The position numbers and the translations under genes were made by a program. Below the pieces are notes generated by a model. The model was given only the letters and a program-made list of their open reading frames with translations, did not search any database and had not been told where the DNA came from. A stretch of DNA of 33,348 nucleotides, taken from Sphaerotilus uruguayifluvii (lineage in GTDB: Bacteria > Pseudomonadota > Gammaproteobacteria > Burkholderiales > Burkholderiaceae_C). The stretch spans positions 1 to 33,348 of the forward strand of contig NZ_JABSNM010000033.1 in assembly GCF_013294065.1 (NCBI RefSeq). The letters are read 5' to 3'. Below are positions 8,165 through 16,400 of the stretch, in pieces; the stretch's first letter is position 1, and every line of letters starts with the position of its first letter.

Positions 8165-9147
8165 GCGGCGCGGGTGGCCTGGTCGAGCAGTTCGGCGGCC
8201 CGGTGCACGCCGAACAGCCCGCGCGCGATCTCGCGCGAATCGGTCACCGTGCGCAGCCGCAGATAGGCCTCGCCGGCCTGCGGGTGGCGCTGGCGCAGGA
8301 ACTGCAGCCACTGCTTGAGCCGGCCGGCGCGGTAGCCGGGCTCGAAGTGCCGGCCCACCAGCAGCCAGAAGTCGGCCAGCAGCTCCAGCACCGCCGGCCA
8401 GTCGAGCCCGTGCCGGCCGGCGCTGGCGATCGCGATCGCCAGGCCCGGATCGGCGACGATGCCGCGCCCGAGCATCAGCGCGTCGCAGCCGGACTCGCGC
8501 AGGCAGCGCCGGGCATCGTCGAGCGACCAGATCTCGCCGTTGGCGACGATCGGCAGGCCGGGCAGCGCCTCGCGCAGGCCGGCCAGGCGGTCCCAGTAGG
8601 CCGGGGGCCTGTAGCCCTGGGCCTTGGTGCGCGCATGCACGACGATCTCGCAGGCGCCGCCCTCGGCGGCGGCACGCGCCGCGTCGAGCGCCTGCGCGTC
8701 GTCGTCCACGCCCAGGCGCATCTTCGCCGACACCGGCATCGAGGCCGGCACCGCCCGGCGCACCGCCGAGACGATGCGCCACATCAGCTCGGGCTGGTCG
8801 AGCAGCGCCGCGCCGCCGCCGTGGCGGTTGACCACCTTGGCCGGGCAGCCGAAGTTCAGGTCGATGCCCGCCGGCCCCAGCCCGGCCAGCCGCGCGGCGT
8901 TGTCGGCCAGGCACGCGGGATCGGAGCCCAGCAGCTGCGCGCGCACCGGCACGCCCGCCGGCGTGCGCGCGCCGTCGCGCAGCTCCGGCACGATGCGGTG
9001 GAAGACGCGCTCGGGCAGCAGCGTGTCGGTCACGCGGATGAATTCGCTGACGCAGCGCTCGATCGCACCGGCGCGGGTCAGCATGTCACGGAGAACAAAA
9101 TCCAGCAGGCCCTCCATCGGGGCCAGCAGCAGTCGGGGAGCGCTCAT
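8086..9147 (-). CDS. dusC: tRNA-dihydrouridine synthase, DusC type
   Basis: A 353-residue FMN enzyme that reduces a uridine of tRNA to dihydrouridine; E. coli DusC modifies U16. It has the TIM-barrel start LLLAPMEGLLDFVLRD (APMEG is typical of DusC), the catalytic Cys101 in IDLNFGCPAKVVNRHGGG, VSAKMRLG, VVHARTKAQGY, and the FMN phosphate site IVANGEIWSLDDA/LMLGRGIVADPGLA. A helical C-terminal domain follows. The protein is about 38 residues longer than E. coli DusC (315), mostly in a low-complexity tail that overlaps the 69-aa gene on the other strand. Start chosen at the ATG before SAPRLLLAP. Assignment to DusC rather than DusA/B rests on the N-terminal motif. Confidence 0.88.
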   Translation of the reverse strand: MSAPRLLLAPMEGLLDFVLRDMLTRAGAIERCVSEFIRVTDTLLPERVFHRIVPELRDGARTPAGVPVRAQLLGSDPACLADNAARLAGLGPAGIDLNFGCPAKVVNRHGGGAALLDQPELMWRIVSAVRRAVPASMPVSAKMRLGVDDDAQALDAARAAAEGGACEIVVHARTKAQGYRPPAYWDRLAGLREALPGLPIVANGEIWSLDDARRCLRESGCDALMLGRGIVADPGLAIAIASAGRHGLDWPAVLELLADFWLLVGRHFEPGYRAGRLKQWLQFLRQRHPQAGEAYLRLRTVTDSREIARGLFGVHRAAELLDQATRAAQPAPRSPLGAADSMSGIGAGAYAAS

Positions 9148-9201
9148 GGCCGAGAGTGTCACCGATGGCACGCGCACGCCGGCCGGCAGCCCGGACTCGC
9201 A

Positions 9202-9230
9202 CTGAAAGAGCTGCCCCCGCAGCGCATAAT
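9202..9230 (+). promoter_or_regulatory. Candidate sigma-70 promoter of the zinc-ribbon gene
   Basis: CTGAAA (9202-9207) and CATAAT (9225-9230) are separated by 17 bases, and the start codon lies 36 bases downstream. The match is four of six for the -35 and five of six for the -10. Confidence 0.45.
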
Positions 9231-9266
9231 CCGGCACCCGCCTCCCCCCGACCTGCCCCGAACCTC

Positions 9267-10316
9267 ATGGCTCTCTACCGATGCAACCGCTGCGGGCACC
9301 TGTCCGAGCAGGCCGATGAACTGATCGGCTCGTCGCAGCCCTGCCCGTCCTGCCGGACCGAGAACACCGTCTACCCGACGGTGCGCTTCGTGCAGTCGAT
9401 GCTGACGCGCTATTTCGCGGCCAAGCGCGAGCTGACCGCCGCCCGCACCGAGATCGAGACCCTTCGCGTGCAGGCGGCCGAAGCCGCGCAGGCCGCGGCC
9501 CAGGAGGCCCCGGCCTCGGTCTACTCGATGCCGATGGACTTCGACCCGACCAGCTCGGACCACTTCTGCAGCAAGGTCCAGGTCGCGCCGGTGCTCGACT
9601 GGCTGCGCCAGCACCAGGCCACCGTCGACCTCGACCCGCGCGCGCTCGACACCTCCGGCCCCTTCGACGCGATCGCCGGCCAGATCGCCGAGCAGCCGCG
9701 CCTGCTCGGCGAGATCGTCGAGCGGGTGCGCAATGCGCAGAAGCAGGACTACAGCTTCATCAACCTCGACCTGAGCCGGCGCACGCCCGAGGACTCCTGC
9801 GCGCTGCGCGACTTCTGCCAGGAGCTCGCCCAGGGCGGGCTGCTGGCCAAGTACCTGTCGCAGCCGGGCGATCCGGTGGTGCGGCTGTCGCTGCACCGCT
9901 CGCCCGAGAACCGGCACTTCTTCGACGGCGGCTGGCTCGAGTGGTGGTCCTTCATGCTGGCGCTGCGCCACCTGCTCAACGTCGGCGCGGACTTCTCGGT
10001 CGGGCGTGACATCGGCCTGTCCTGGCCGAAGGACGACGGCCACCGGCTCGATGCGCTGTTCCTGCTCGACAGCCGCCGGCCGCTGGCGCTGCAGTGCCTG
10101 ACCGGCGACCCGGCGCCGCACATCGACCGGCTGCTGCACCTGCGCGACCGCCTGGGCATCGCCCCGGCGCACTACCTGCTGTGCGCCTCCGACCTGAGCG
10201 CCCGCCAGGCCGAGTCGCTGACCCAGCGCACCGGCCTGCCGGTGGCCACGCTCGACACCCTCAAGCCGATGCTGCGCGAAGCGGTGCGCTCGCTGCGCCA
10301 GAAGCCGGTGCGCTGA
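9267..10316 (+). CDS. Zinc-ribbon protein of unknown function
   Basis: A 349-residue cytoplasmic protein. It opens with a rubredoxin-like zinc ribbon in which Cys6, Cys9, Cys26 and Cys29 form two CX2C pairs (RCNRCGH and CPSCRT) 16 residues apart. A short coiled coil (about 48-75, AAKRELTAARTEIETLRVQ) leads to an alpha/beta region of about 250 residues (SVYSMPMDFDPTS, DYSFINLDLSRRTPEDSCAL, FFDGGWLEWWSFMLALRHLL). The end (HYLLCASDLSARQAESLTQ, LPVATLDTLKPMLREAV) resembles restriction-endonuclease-like folds in a general way, but I cannot identify a catalytic set. The ATG is placed just before the ribbon. It is divergent from dusC and converges on the DUF808 gene. Confidence 0.75.
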   Translation: MALYRCNRCGHLSEQADELIGSSQPCPSCRTENTVYPTVRFVQSMLTRYFAAKRELTAARTEIETLRVQAAEAAQAAAQEAPASVYSMPMDFDPTSSDHFCSKVQVAPVLDWLRQHQATVDLDPRALDTSGPFDAIAGQIAEQPRLLGEIVERVRNAQKQDYSFINLDLSRRTPEDSCALRDFCQELAQGGLLAKYLSQPGDPVVRLSLHRSPENRHFFDGGWLEWWSFMLALRHLLNVGADFSVGRDIGLSWPKDDGHRLDALFLLDSRRPLALQCLTGDPAPHIDRLLHLRDRLGIAPAHYLLCASDLSARQAESLTQRTGLPVATLDTLKPMLREAVRSLRQKPVR

Positions 10317-10345
10317 AGGCGCGCCCCGCGCGCTCCACCGGGCGC

Positions 10346-11245
10346 TCAGCGACCGCGCAGGCGCTGCACCAGCGTGACGGCCGCCAGCACCAGCGCGCCG
10401 GCGACCACGCCGACCAGCGCATCGGCCAGCGCCGACACCAGCGGTGCCAGCGCGCCGGCGCCCGCCGCCAGCGGCTCGACCGCATGGTGCACCGCCGGCA
10501 GGCCATGGGCCAGGATGCCGCCGCCGACCAGGAACATGGCCACCGTGCCGGCGACCGCCAGCACGCGCATCAGCCGCGGTGCGGCCTGCAGCAGCAGCCG
10601 GCCGAGCGCGACCGCACGGCCGCGCCGCACCATCCAGGCGCCGGCATCGTCCATCTTGACGATCGCGCCGACCAGGCCGTAGACACCGGCCGTCATCAGC
10701 ACCGCCACGCCGGCCAGCACCGCCGCCCGCGTCGGCAGGTCGGCATCGGCCACCGTGCCCAGCGTGATCGCGATGATCTCGCCCGACAGGATGAAGTCGG
10801 TGCGGATCGCGCCGCGGATGCGTTCGCGCTCGAAGGCGACCAGATCGACCGCCGGATCGGCCAGCGCGGCCGACAGCCCGGCACGGTGCGCCTCGTCCTC
10901 CTCCGGAGCGTGCAGCCAGCGATGCGCCAGCTTCTCGAAGCCCTCGAAGCACAGGTAGGCGCCACCGACCATCAGCAGCGGCGTGATCAGCCACGGCGCG
11001 AACAGGCTGATCAGCAGCGCCACCGGCACCAGGATCGCCTTGTTCAGCAGCGAGCCCTTCGCGACGGCCCAGACCACCGGCAGCTCGCGCTCGGCCGACA
11101 CGCCGCTGACCTGCTGCGCATTGAGCGCGAGATCGTCGCCGAGCACGCCGGCGGTCTTCTTCGCGGCCACCTTGGTCAGCAGCGCGACATCGTCGAGCAC
11201 GGTGGCGATGTCGTCGATCAGCGCGAGCAGGCTGGCTGCGGCCAT
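10346..11245 (-). CDS. DUF808 family inner-membrane protein (YedI-like)
   Basis: A 299-residue polytopic membrane protein of the DUF808/YedI family, whose function is unknown. The family opening is clear: MAAASLLALIDDIATVLDDVALLTKVAAKKTAGVLGDDLALNA, split here only by family-typical residues. Conserved elements that follow include ERELPVVWAVAKGSLLNK, the membrane segments ILVPVALLISLFAPWLITPLL, the motif GGAYLCFEGFEK, and several C-terminal hydrophobic helices. Length and order match the family. AAGGAG lies about 9 bases before the ATG. It is divergent from the YceI gene with 64 bases between starts, so both promoters lie in that short gap. Confidence 0.9.
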   Translation of the reverse strand: MAAASLLALIDDIATVLDDVALLTKVAAKKTAGVLGDDLALNAQQVSGVSAERELPVVWAVAKGSLLNKAILVPVALLISLFAPWLITPLLMVGGAYLCFEGFEKLAHRWLHAPEEDEAHRAGLSAALADPAVDLVAFERERIRGAIRTDFILSGEIIAITLGTVADADLPTRAAVLAGVAVLMTAGVYGLVGAIVKMDDAGAWMVRRGRAVALGRLLLQAAPRLMRVLAVAGTVAMFLVGGGILAHGLPAVHHAVEPLAAGAGALAPLVSALADALVGVVAGALVLAAVTLVQRLRGR

Positions 11246-11309
11246 GGGGTTCTCTCCTTGTGGTCGATGCGGGAATCCGCCGCCATCCTAGCTCAGGCAC
11301 CATCACGGC

Positions 11310-11969
11310 ATGAGCCTGCCCACCTCCCCACCTCGCACCCGCCCGTCCCTGCTGCCGGCCGGCCTGGCGCTGCTGTGCGCCCTCTGCACCGCGCCCGCGC
11401 GGGCCGACGAGCGCACGCCGCCACTGCCGGTCTACCGGATCGACCCGAGCCACACCTTCGTGCACTGGGAGGTGCTGCACATGGGCACCTCGACCAGCCG
11501 CGGCCGCTTCGAGCGCATCGAGGGCAGCACCGCCTTCGACGGCCCCGGCCGGCGCATCGACATCGGCCTGCGCATCGACACCCGCTCGGTCAGCACCGGA
11601 TCGGCGCCCTTCGACGCGGTGCTCAAGGGCGCGCAGCTGCTGGCGGTCGAGGAGCATCCCGAGGCCTGGTTCGTCGCCCGCCAGGCCGACTTCGACGGCG
11701 AGCAGCCGCGGCGCATCCGCGGCGAGCTCACGCTGCGCGGCCGCAGCGAGCCGCTGACGCTGGAGGCGGTGCGCTGGAAGTGCGGGCTGAACCTGCTGTT
11801 CCGCCGCGAGGTCTGCGGCGGCGACTTCGAGGCGCGGCTGTCACGCTCGACCTTCGGCATGACGCTGGCCGCCGGGCTGGTCTCGGACGAGGTGCTGCTG
11901 CGCATCCAGGTCGAGGCGGTGCGCGACCCGCAGGCCGACGGCGCGCCGGGGGGCGCCACGAAGCGGTGA
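11310..11969 (+). CDS. YceI family periplasmic protein
   Basis: A 219-residue secreted protein with a signal peptide (about 1-32, ending ARADE). The YceI lipocalin-like barrel follows: YRIDPSHTFVHWEVLHMG at the start, SRGRFERIEGSTAFD, STGSAPFDAVLKGAQLL, RGELTLRGRSEPLTLEAV and the ending RSTFGMTLAAGLVSDEVLL. YceI proteins bind isoprenoid lipids such as polyprenols or quinones in the periplasm; the ligand here is unknown. Two cysteines (WKCGLNLLFRREVCG) are typical of proteobacterial members and may form a disulfide. The gene stands alone, with a possible hairpin over its stop codon. Confidence 0.88.
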   Translation: MSLPTSPPRTRPSLLPAGLALLCALCTAPARADERTPPLPVYRIDPSHTFVHWEVLHMGTSTSRGRFERIEGSTAFDGPGRRIDIGLRIDTRSVSTGSAPFDAVLKGAQLLAVEEHPEAWFVARQADFDGEQPRRIRGELTLRGRSEPLTLEAVRWKCGLNLLFRREVCGGDFEARLSRSTFGMTLAAGLVSDEVLLRIQVEAVRDPQADGAPGGATKR

Positions 11970-11979
11970 TCTGACCGCT
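11962..11979 (+). terminator. Weak hairpin over the YceI stop codon
   Basis: AGCGGT (11962-11967) pairs with ACCGCT (11974-11979) around a 6-base loop, followed only by CTTT. The stop codon lies inside. It could be a weak terminator. Confidence 0.3.
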
Positions 11980-12162
11980 CTTTGCCCTGCTGTTACGACT
12001 GCGACGGACAGACCGACGCTATTGCACGGTCCTGTCCTGCAAGGGCGCTCGCCGCTGCCTTACCTTTGCCGACATCGGGATCACGCAGACTGGATTCCAT
12101 CGGGAACACGGTCGCGAAGACCGGCACCAGGGTCCGTACCAGCATCGTCAAGGAGTACCGTC

Positions 12163-12378
12163 ATGCATGCCAAGACCTGCGAAGCACAGCATTACGAACT
12201 GCGCTTCCGCTCGCTGTTCAACGAAGGCCGCGGCCTGAGCTTCCCCTGCGACGAGCATGGCGAAGTGCCGCTGGACCAGCTCAGCGAGCGTGCGGTGATG
12301 AACTACCTCTACGCCCGCGCCTGCATCGGCATCGAATACGCCTACCCGTCGGTGATGCTCAGCGATCACCTGCACTGA
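12163..12378 (+). CDS. Small conserved-looking betaproteobacterial protein
   Basis: A 71-residue cytoplasmic protein with an AAGGAG ribosome site 8 bases before the ATG. Visible elements are YELRFRSLFNEGRGLSFPCD, VPLDQLSERAVMNYLYARA and a His-terminated end (LSDHLH). I recall similar short proteins being widespread in Burkholderiales without a known function; this is from memory and unchecked. It is not membrane-bound and has no clear DNA-binding motif. It lies in convergent orientation to phoB, 26 bases apart. Confidence 0.7.
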   Translation: MHAKTCEAQHYELRFRSLFNEGRGLSFPCDEHGEVPLDQLSERAVMNYLYARACIGIEYAYPSVMLSDHLH

Positions 12379-12404
12379 GACCGCACGGCTCCCGGCGCCC
12401 CGGC

Positions 12405-13106
12405 TCAGGCCGCCATGCGCCCGGCGCTCGAGCTCAGGCGATAGCCGGCGCCGCGCACCGTCTCGATCATGTCGGCGCAGCCGACCGGCTGCAGCGCCGC
12501 TCGCAGCCGCTTGATGTGCACGTCGACGGTGCGCTCCTCGATGAAGACATGGTCGCCCCAGACCCGGTCGAGCAGCTGCGGCCGGCCGTGCACCCGTTCC
12601 GGGTAGGTCATCAGGAAGCGCAGCAGACGGAACTCGGTCGGGCCGAGCGCGACCTCGGTCTGGCCGGCCCGCACCCGCCGCGTGACCGGATCGAGCCGCA
12701 GGATGCCGACCTCGACCGCGCTTTCCAGCGCCTCGGGCAGGCGCCGGCGCAGCACCGAGCGGATGCGCGCCATCAGCTCGGTCGTCGAGAAGGGCTTGGA
12801 CAGGTAGTCGTCGGCGCCCGCATCGAGGCCCTGCACCATGTCGCGCTCGTCGCTGCGCGCCGTCAGCATGATGATCGGCAGGTCGCGGGTGCGCGCATCG
12901 GCGCGCCAGCGCCGCGCCAGCGCCACGCCCGGCTCGCCCGGCAGCATCCAGTCTAGAACCACCAGATCCGGCAGCGAGTCGCGCACCGCCTGCACCGCCT
13001 CCTCCGAGGTCGGAGCGACGCGGACCTCGTGGCCCTCGAAGCGCAGGTTCATCGACAGCAGCTCGGCGATCGCCGGCTCGTCCTCGACGACAAGGATGCG
13101 TCCCAT
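12405..13106 (-). CDS. phoB: PhoB-type OmpR-family response regulator
   Basis: A 233-residue regulator of the phosphate-starvation response. The receiver domain (1-120) has the acidic residues E8, D9 and E10, phospho-acceptor Asp52 in VVLDWMLPG, Thr82 and Lys104. The winged-helix output domain (about 130-228) has GPTEFRLLRFLMTYPERVHGR, SRPQLLDRVWG-like DNA contacts, VEERTVDVHIKRLRAAL and the ending IETVRGAGYRLS. Wording and length fit PhoB better than other OmpR-family members. The kinase gene phoR and phoU, its usual neighbours, are absent. A candidate Pho box with correctly spaced -10 lies about 80 bases upstream, which supports both the identity and autoregulation. Confidence 0.88.
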   Translation of the reverse strand: MGRILVVEDEPAIAELLSMNLRFEGHEVRVAPTSEEAVQAVRDSLPDLVVLDWMLPGEPGVALARRWRADARTRDLPIIMLTARSDERDMVQGLDAGADDYLSKPFSTTELMARIRSVLRRRLPEALESAVEVGILRLDPVTRRVRAGQTEVALGPTEFRLLRFLMTYPERVHGRPQLLDRVWGDHVFIEERTVDVHIKRLRAALQPVGCADMIETVRGAGYRLSSSAGRMAA

Positions 13107-13170
13107 GGTCGTTGTCTTTCGGTGTGGCGCCAGCCCGCCGGGCCGGCCTGTGGATCAGCGAATGGTGACG

Positions 13171-13204
13171 ACTCTAGGCAGGACCGATGAAGTTTTCGTG
13201 ACAG
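13171..13204 (-). promoter_or_regulatory. Candidate Pho box and -10 of the phoB promoter
   Basis: Read on the minus strand, CTGTCACGAAAACTTCAT (13204 to 13187) has the 7-4-7 layout of a Pho box: a near-perfect CTGTCA(T) half, an A-rich spacer and a degenerate second half ending TTCAT. TAGAGT (13176 to 13171) follows after exactly 10 bases, the spacing at which PhoB replaces a -35 element. The phoB start is about 65 bases further on. Confidence 0.55.
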
Positions 13205-13282
13205 GTGGCAGCAAGGGAAAGGCCCCTCGAACATGGGGCATCTCGAAAAAATATTCCCTGATTGCTAGCAGCAGGGCGCCCA

Positions 13283-13291
13283 CCCCCCCCC
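13283..13291. repeat. C9 homopolymer tract upstream of the RTX promoter
   Basis: Nine consecutive C bases end eight bases before the candidate -35 (13300) of the giant RTX gene. Tracts of this length can slip during replication. Confidence 0.9.
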
Positions 13292-13299
13292 TGATCCAG

Positions 13300-13329
13300 G
13301 TGACAGAGCGAAAATTTGCTCTTTATATG
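13300..13329 (+). promoter_or_regulatory. Candidate promoter and operator of the giant RTX gene
   Basis: GTGACA (13300-13305, five of six) and TATATG (13324-13329, four of six) are 18 bases apart. The sequence AGAGCGAAAATTTGCTCT (13305-13322), with AGAGC/GCTCT arms around an AT core, fills the spacer, where a repressor or spacer-binding activator would act. The leader would be about 85 bases. Confidence 0.4.
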
Positions 13330-13421
13330 AACAAAATGAAAATAGGCGCACATCTTGTTTGCAAAACAAAAACAATTTGTCGCCCAAATATTTATTTGCT
13401 TCATCTCACGGGGGTAATTTC

Positions 13422-16400
13422 ATGAGTGCAGTCGGAACAGTCATTGCGGGTACCAGCGTACGCGACAGCATCATCGGCACCAGCGGCAATGACACGATTT
13501 ATGCAGGCGGGGGCAAGGACACCATCTTGGCCGGAGCAGGTGACGACCTGATCTACGGGGATGCTTATGCTTCGGCCACAACTGACCCGGTACGGCTCAA
13601 CACCAGCCGCTGGGACACTCTTGATGGCGGCACTGGTGCTGACACCATGATCGGTGGTCTGGGCCATGACAAGTACATCGTCGACAACGTCAGCGACATG
13701 GTCATCGAGGATGACGTCAGGGACGAGAATGGTCTGATCGAATATGACTGGGTCGAGAGCAGCATCAGCTACACGCTGCCGACCAACGTCGAGGATCTCA
13801 CGCTCACGACAACTGCGGATCTGAACGGCAAGGGCAACGCCTCCAACAACCTGATCACCGGCAACGCCGGCCGCAACGTTCTCGACGGCGCCGCCGGCTC
13901 CGACGAGATCCATGGCGGGGATGGCGACGACCTCCTCGTCGGGGGTGGCACGGCGGCCGAAGCGACGACCTCCGATGCGCTGTACGGGGACGCCGGCAAC
14001 GACACGCTGGTCGGCGGCACCGGCAAGAACTGGATCTACGGCGGCACCGGCGACGATGTCGCCAGCGGCGGCGATCACGGCGTCAACTGGGTCTTCGGTG
14101 GCGAAGGCAACGACCTGCTCAACGGCGGCGCGGCGGCCAACTACCTGTATGGCGAGAGCGGCGACGACCGGCTCGCGGCGGGTGCCGGCGACAACTGGCT
14201 GATGGGCGGCGACGGCAACGACACGCTGACCGCCGGCAATGCCAGCGCCACCAGCTACAACTCGCTGTGGGGCGATGCCGGTGACGACCTGGTCCAGGGG
14301 GGCCTGGGCCGCAACACGATCGTCGGCGGCGCCGGCAACGACACGCTGGTCGGCGGCCAGCTGGCCGCGGACAACCTGCTCAGCGGCGGCGACGGCAACG
14401 ACATGCTGCAGGGCGGTGCACAGGCCGTCAACACGCTGTACGGCGACGCCGGCGACGACACTCTCACCGGCGGCACGAAGTCCGACACGCTCGACGGCGG
14501 CACCGGCAACGACACGCTCGTCGGCGGCAGCGGCGGCAGCTACCTCTACGGCAACGCCGGCAACGACACGATCCGCTCCGGCAGCACCACACAGGAGGAC
14601 ACGGTCGACGGCGGCACCGGCAACGACCTGCTGGTCCTCGACCGCGGCACGAACTGGGTCAAGCTCTACCGCGGCGACGGCAGCGACACGATCGCCGGCG
14701 CGACCGCCGAGACCGAAGCCGACACCACGCTGGCGGCGGTCTCCAACCGCATCCTCTTCGACAAGGAGATCGCGATCGCCGACGTCTCGCTGGCCTGGGC
14801 CGGCGACACGCCGTCGGACCTGATCATCACGGTGCGCAACCCGTCGGGAGCGGCCGACACGATCCGCGTCACGAACTTCAGCCTGGCCGGCTCGCTGGCA
14901 GCGGTCGAGTTCGCCGACGGCTCGGTCTGGACCCGCGAGGCGATGCTCGCGAGCCTGCCCTACGAGAACCTGATCACCGGCACCGCCGCGGCCGACACGC
15001 TCGTCGGCGGCAGCGGCCGTGACCTGATCCTCGGCCAGGACGGCAGCGACCTGATCGACGGCGGCGCCGGCAACGACAGCCTGATCGGCGGCGCCGGCGA
15101 CGACACCCTGCTCGGCAACACCGGGGACGACACCCTGATCGGCGGCACGGGCAACGACGCCTATCGCGTCGGCAGCAGTGCCGACGTGGTCACGGAGCTG
15201 GCCGGCGAAGGCAGCGACACCGTCGAGGCCCATGTCAGCTACACGCTGGGCAGCAACGTCGAGAACCTGGTGCTGGCTGGCGCCGGCAACTTCTCGGCCG
15301 GCGGCAACGCGCTGGACAACCGGCTGACCGGCAACAGCGGCCAGAACCTGATCGAGGGCGGCGCCGGCAACGACACGATCGACGGCGGCCTGGCCGGCGA
15401 CACGATGGCCGGCGGCAGCGGCGACGACGTCTACTACGTCGACAGCAGCGCCGACCTGGTCATCGAGGCCGACGGCGAAGGCAACGACATCGTCTACAGC
15501 AGCGCCGCCAGCCTGACGCTGAACGGCTCGGTCGAGACGGTGATCCTGACCGGCAATGGCAACCTGCAGGTCACCGGCAGCACCAGCGCCAACCGCCTGA
15601 TCGGCAACAGCGGCCACAACGCGCTGTACGGCAGCGCCGGCAACGACACGCTCGAGGGCGGTGCCGGCAACGACACGCTGTTCGGCGACGCCGGCGACGA
15701 CCAGATGATCGGCGGCATCGGCGACGACCTCTACCGGGTCGGCAGCAGCGGCGACGTGGTCACCGAGCGGGCTGGCGAAGGCAGCGACACCGTCGAGGCC
15801 TCGATCAGCTACACGCTGGCCGAGCAGGTCGAGACGCTGCGGCTGATCGGCAGCGATGGCATCGCCGCACGCGGCAACGCGCTCGACAACCTGATCACCG
15901 GCAACGCCGGCTCGAACCTGATCGAGGGCGATGCCGGCAACGACACGCTCGACGGCGGCACCGGGGGCTACGACACCCTGGCCGGCGGCACCGGCGACGA
16001 TGTCTACCTGGTCGACCGCACCACGACGAGCGTCATCGAGGCCGCAGGCGAAGGCACCGACACCGTCCGCGCCAGCATCGCCTATACGCTCGGCAGCAGC
16101 GTCGAGAACCTCGAGCTGTCCGGCAGTGCCAGCCTGTCCGGCACCGGCAATGCCCTGGACAACCGCATCACCGGCAACACAGGCAGCAACCTGCTCGACG
16201 GCGGTGCCGGCAACGACACGCTGATCGGCCTGGCCGGCAACGACACCCTGCTGGGTGGCAGCGGTGCCGACTCGATGGCCGGCGGTGCCGGCGACGACTT
16301 CTACCGCGTCGGCGAAGCCGGCGACACCGTCGCCGAAGCCATGGGCGAAGGCAACGACACCGTCGAGTCCTTCATCAGCTACACGCTGGGCGACAACCTC

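Larger units (their letters stand above)
13107..13421. other. Divergent AT-rich region between phoB and the giant RTX gene
   Basis: This 315-base region becomes AT-rich from about 13240 to 13420, in sharp contrast to its surroundings. From left to right it holds a -10-like box and Pho box for phoB (13171-13204), an inverted repeat GCCCC/GGGGC (13222-13239), a run of nine C (13283-13291), a candidate RTX promoter (13300-13329) with a palindrome in its spacer, a second inverted repeat TTGTTT/AAACAA (13355-13369), and the ribosome site GGGGGT before 13422. Confidence 0.6.
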
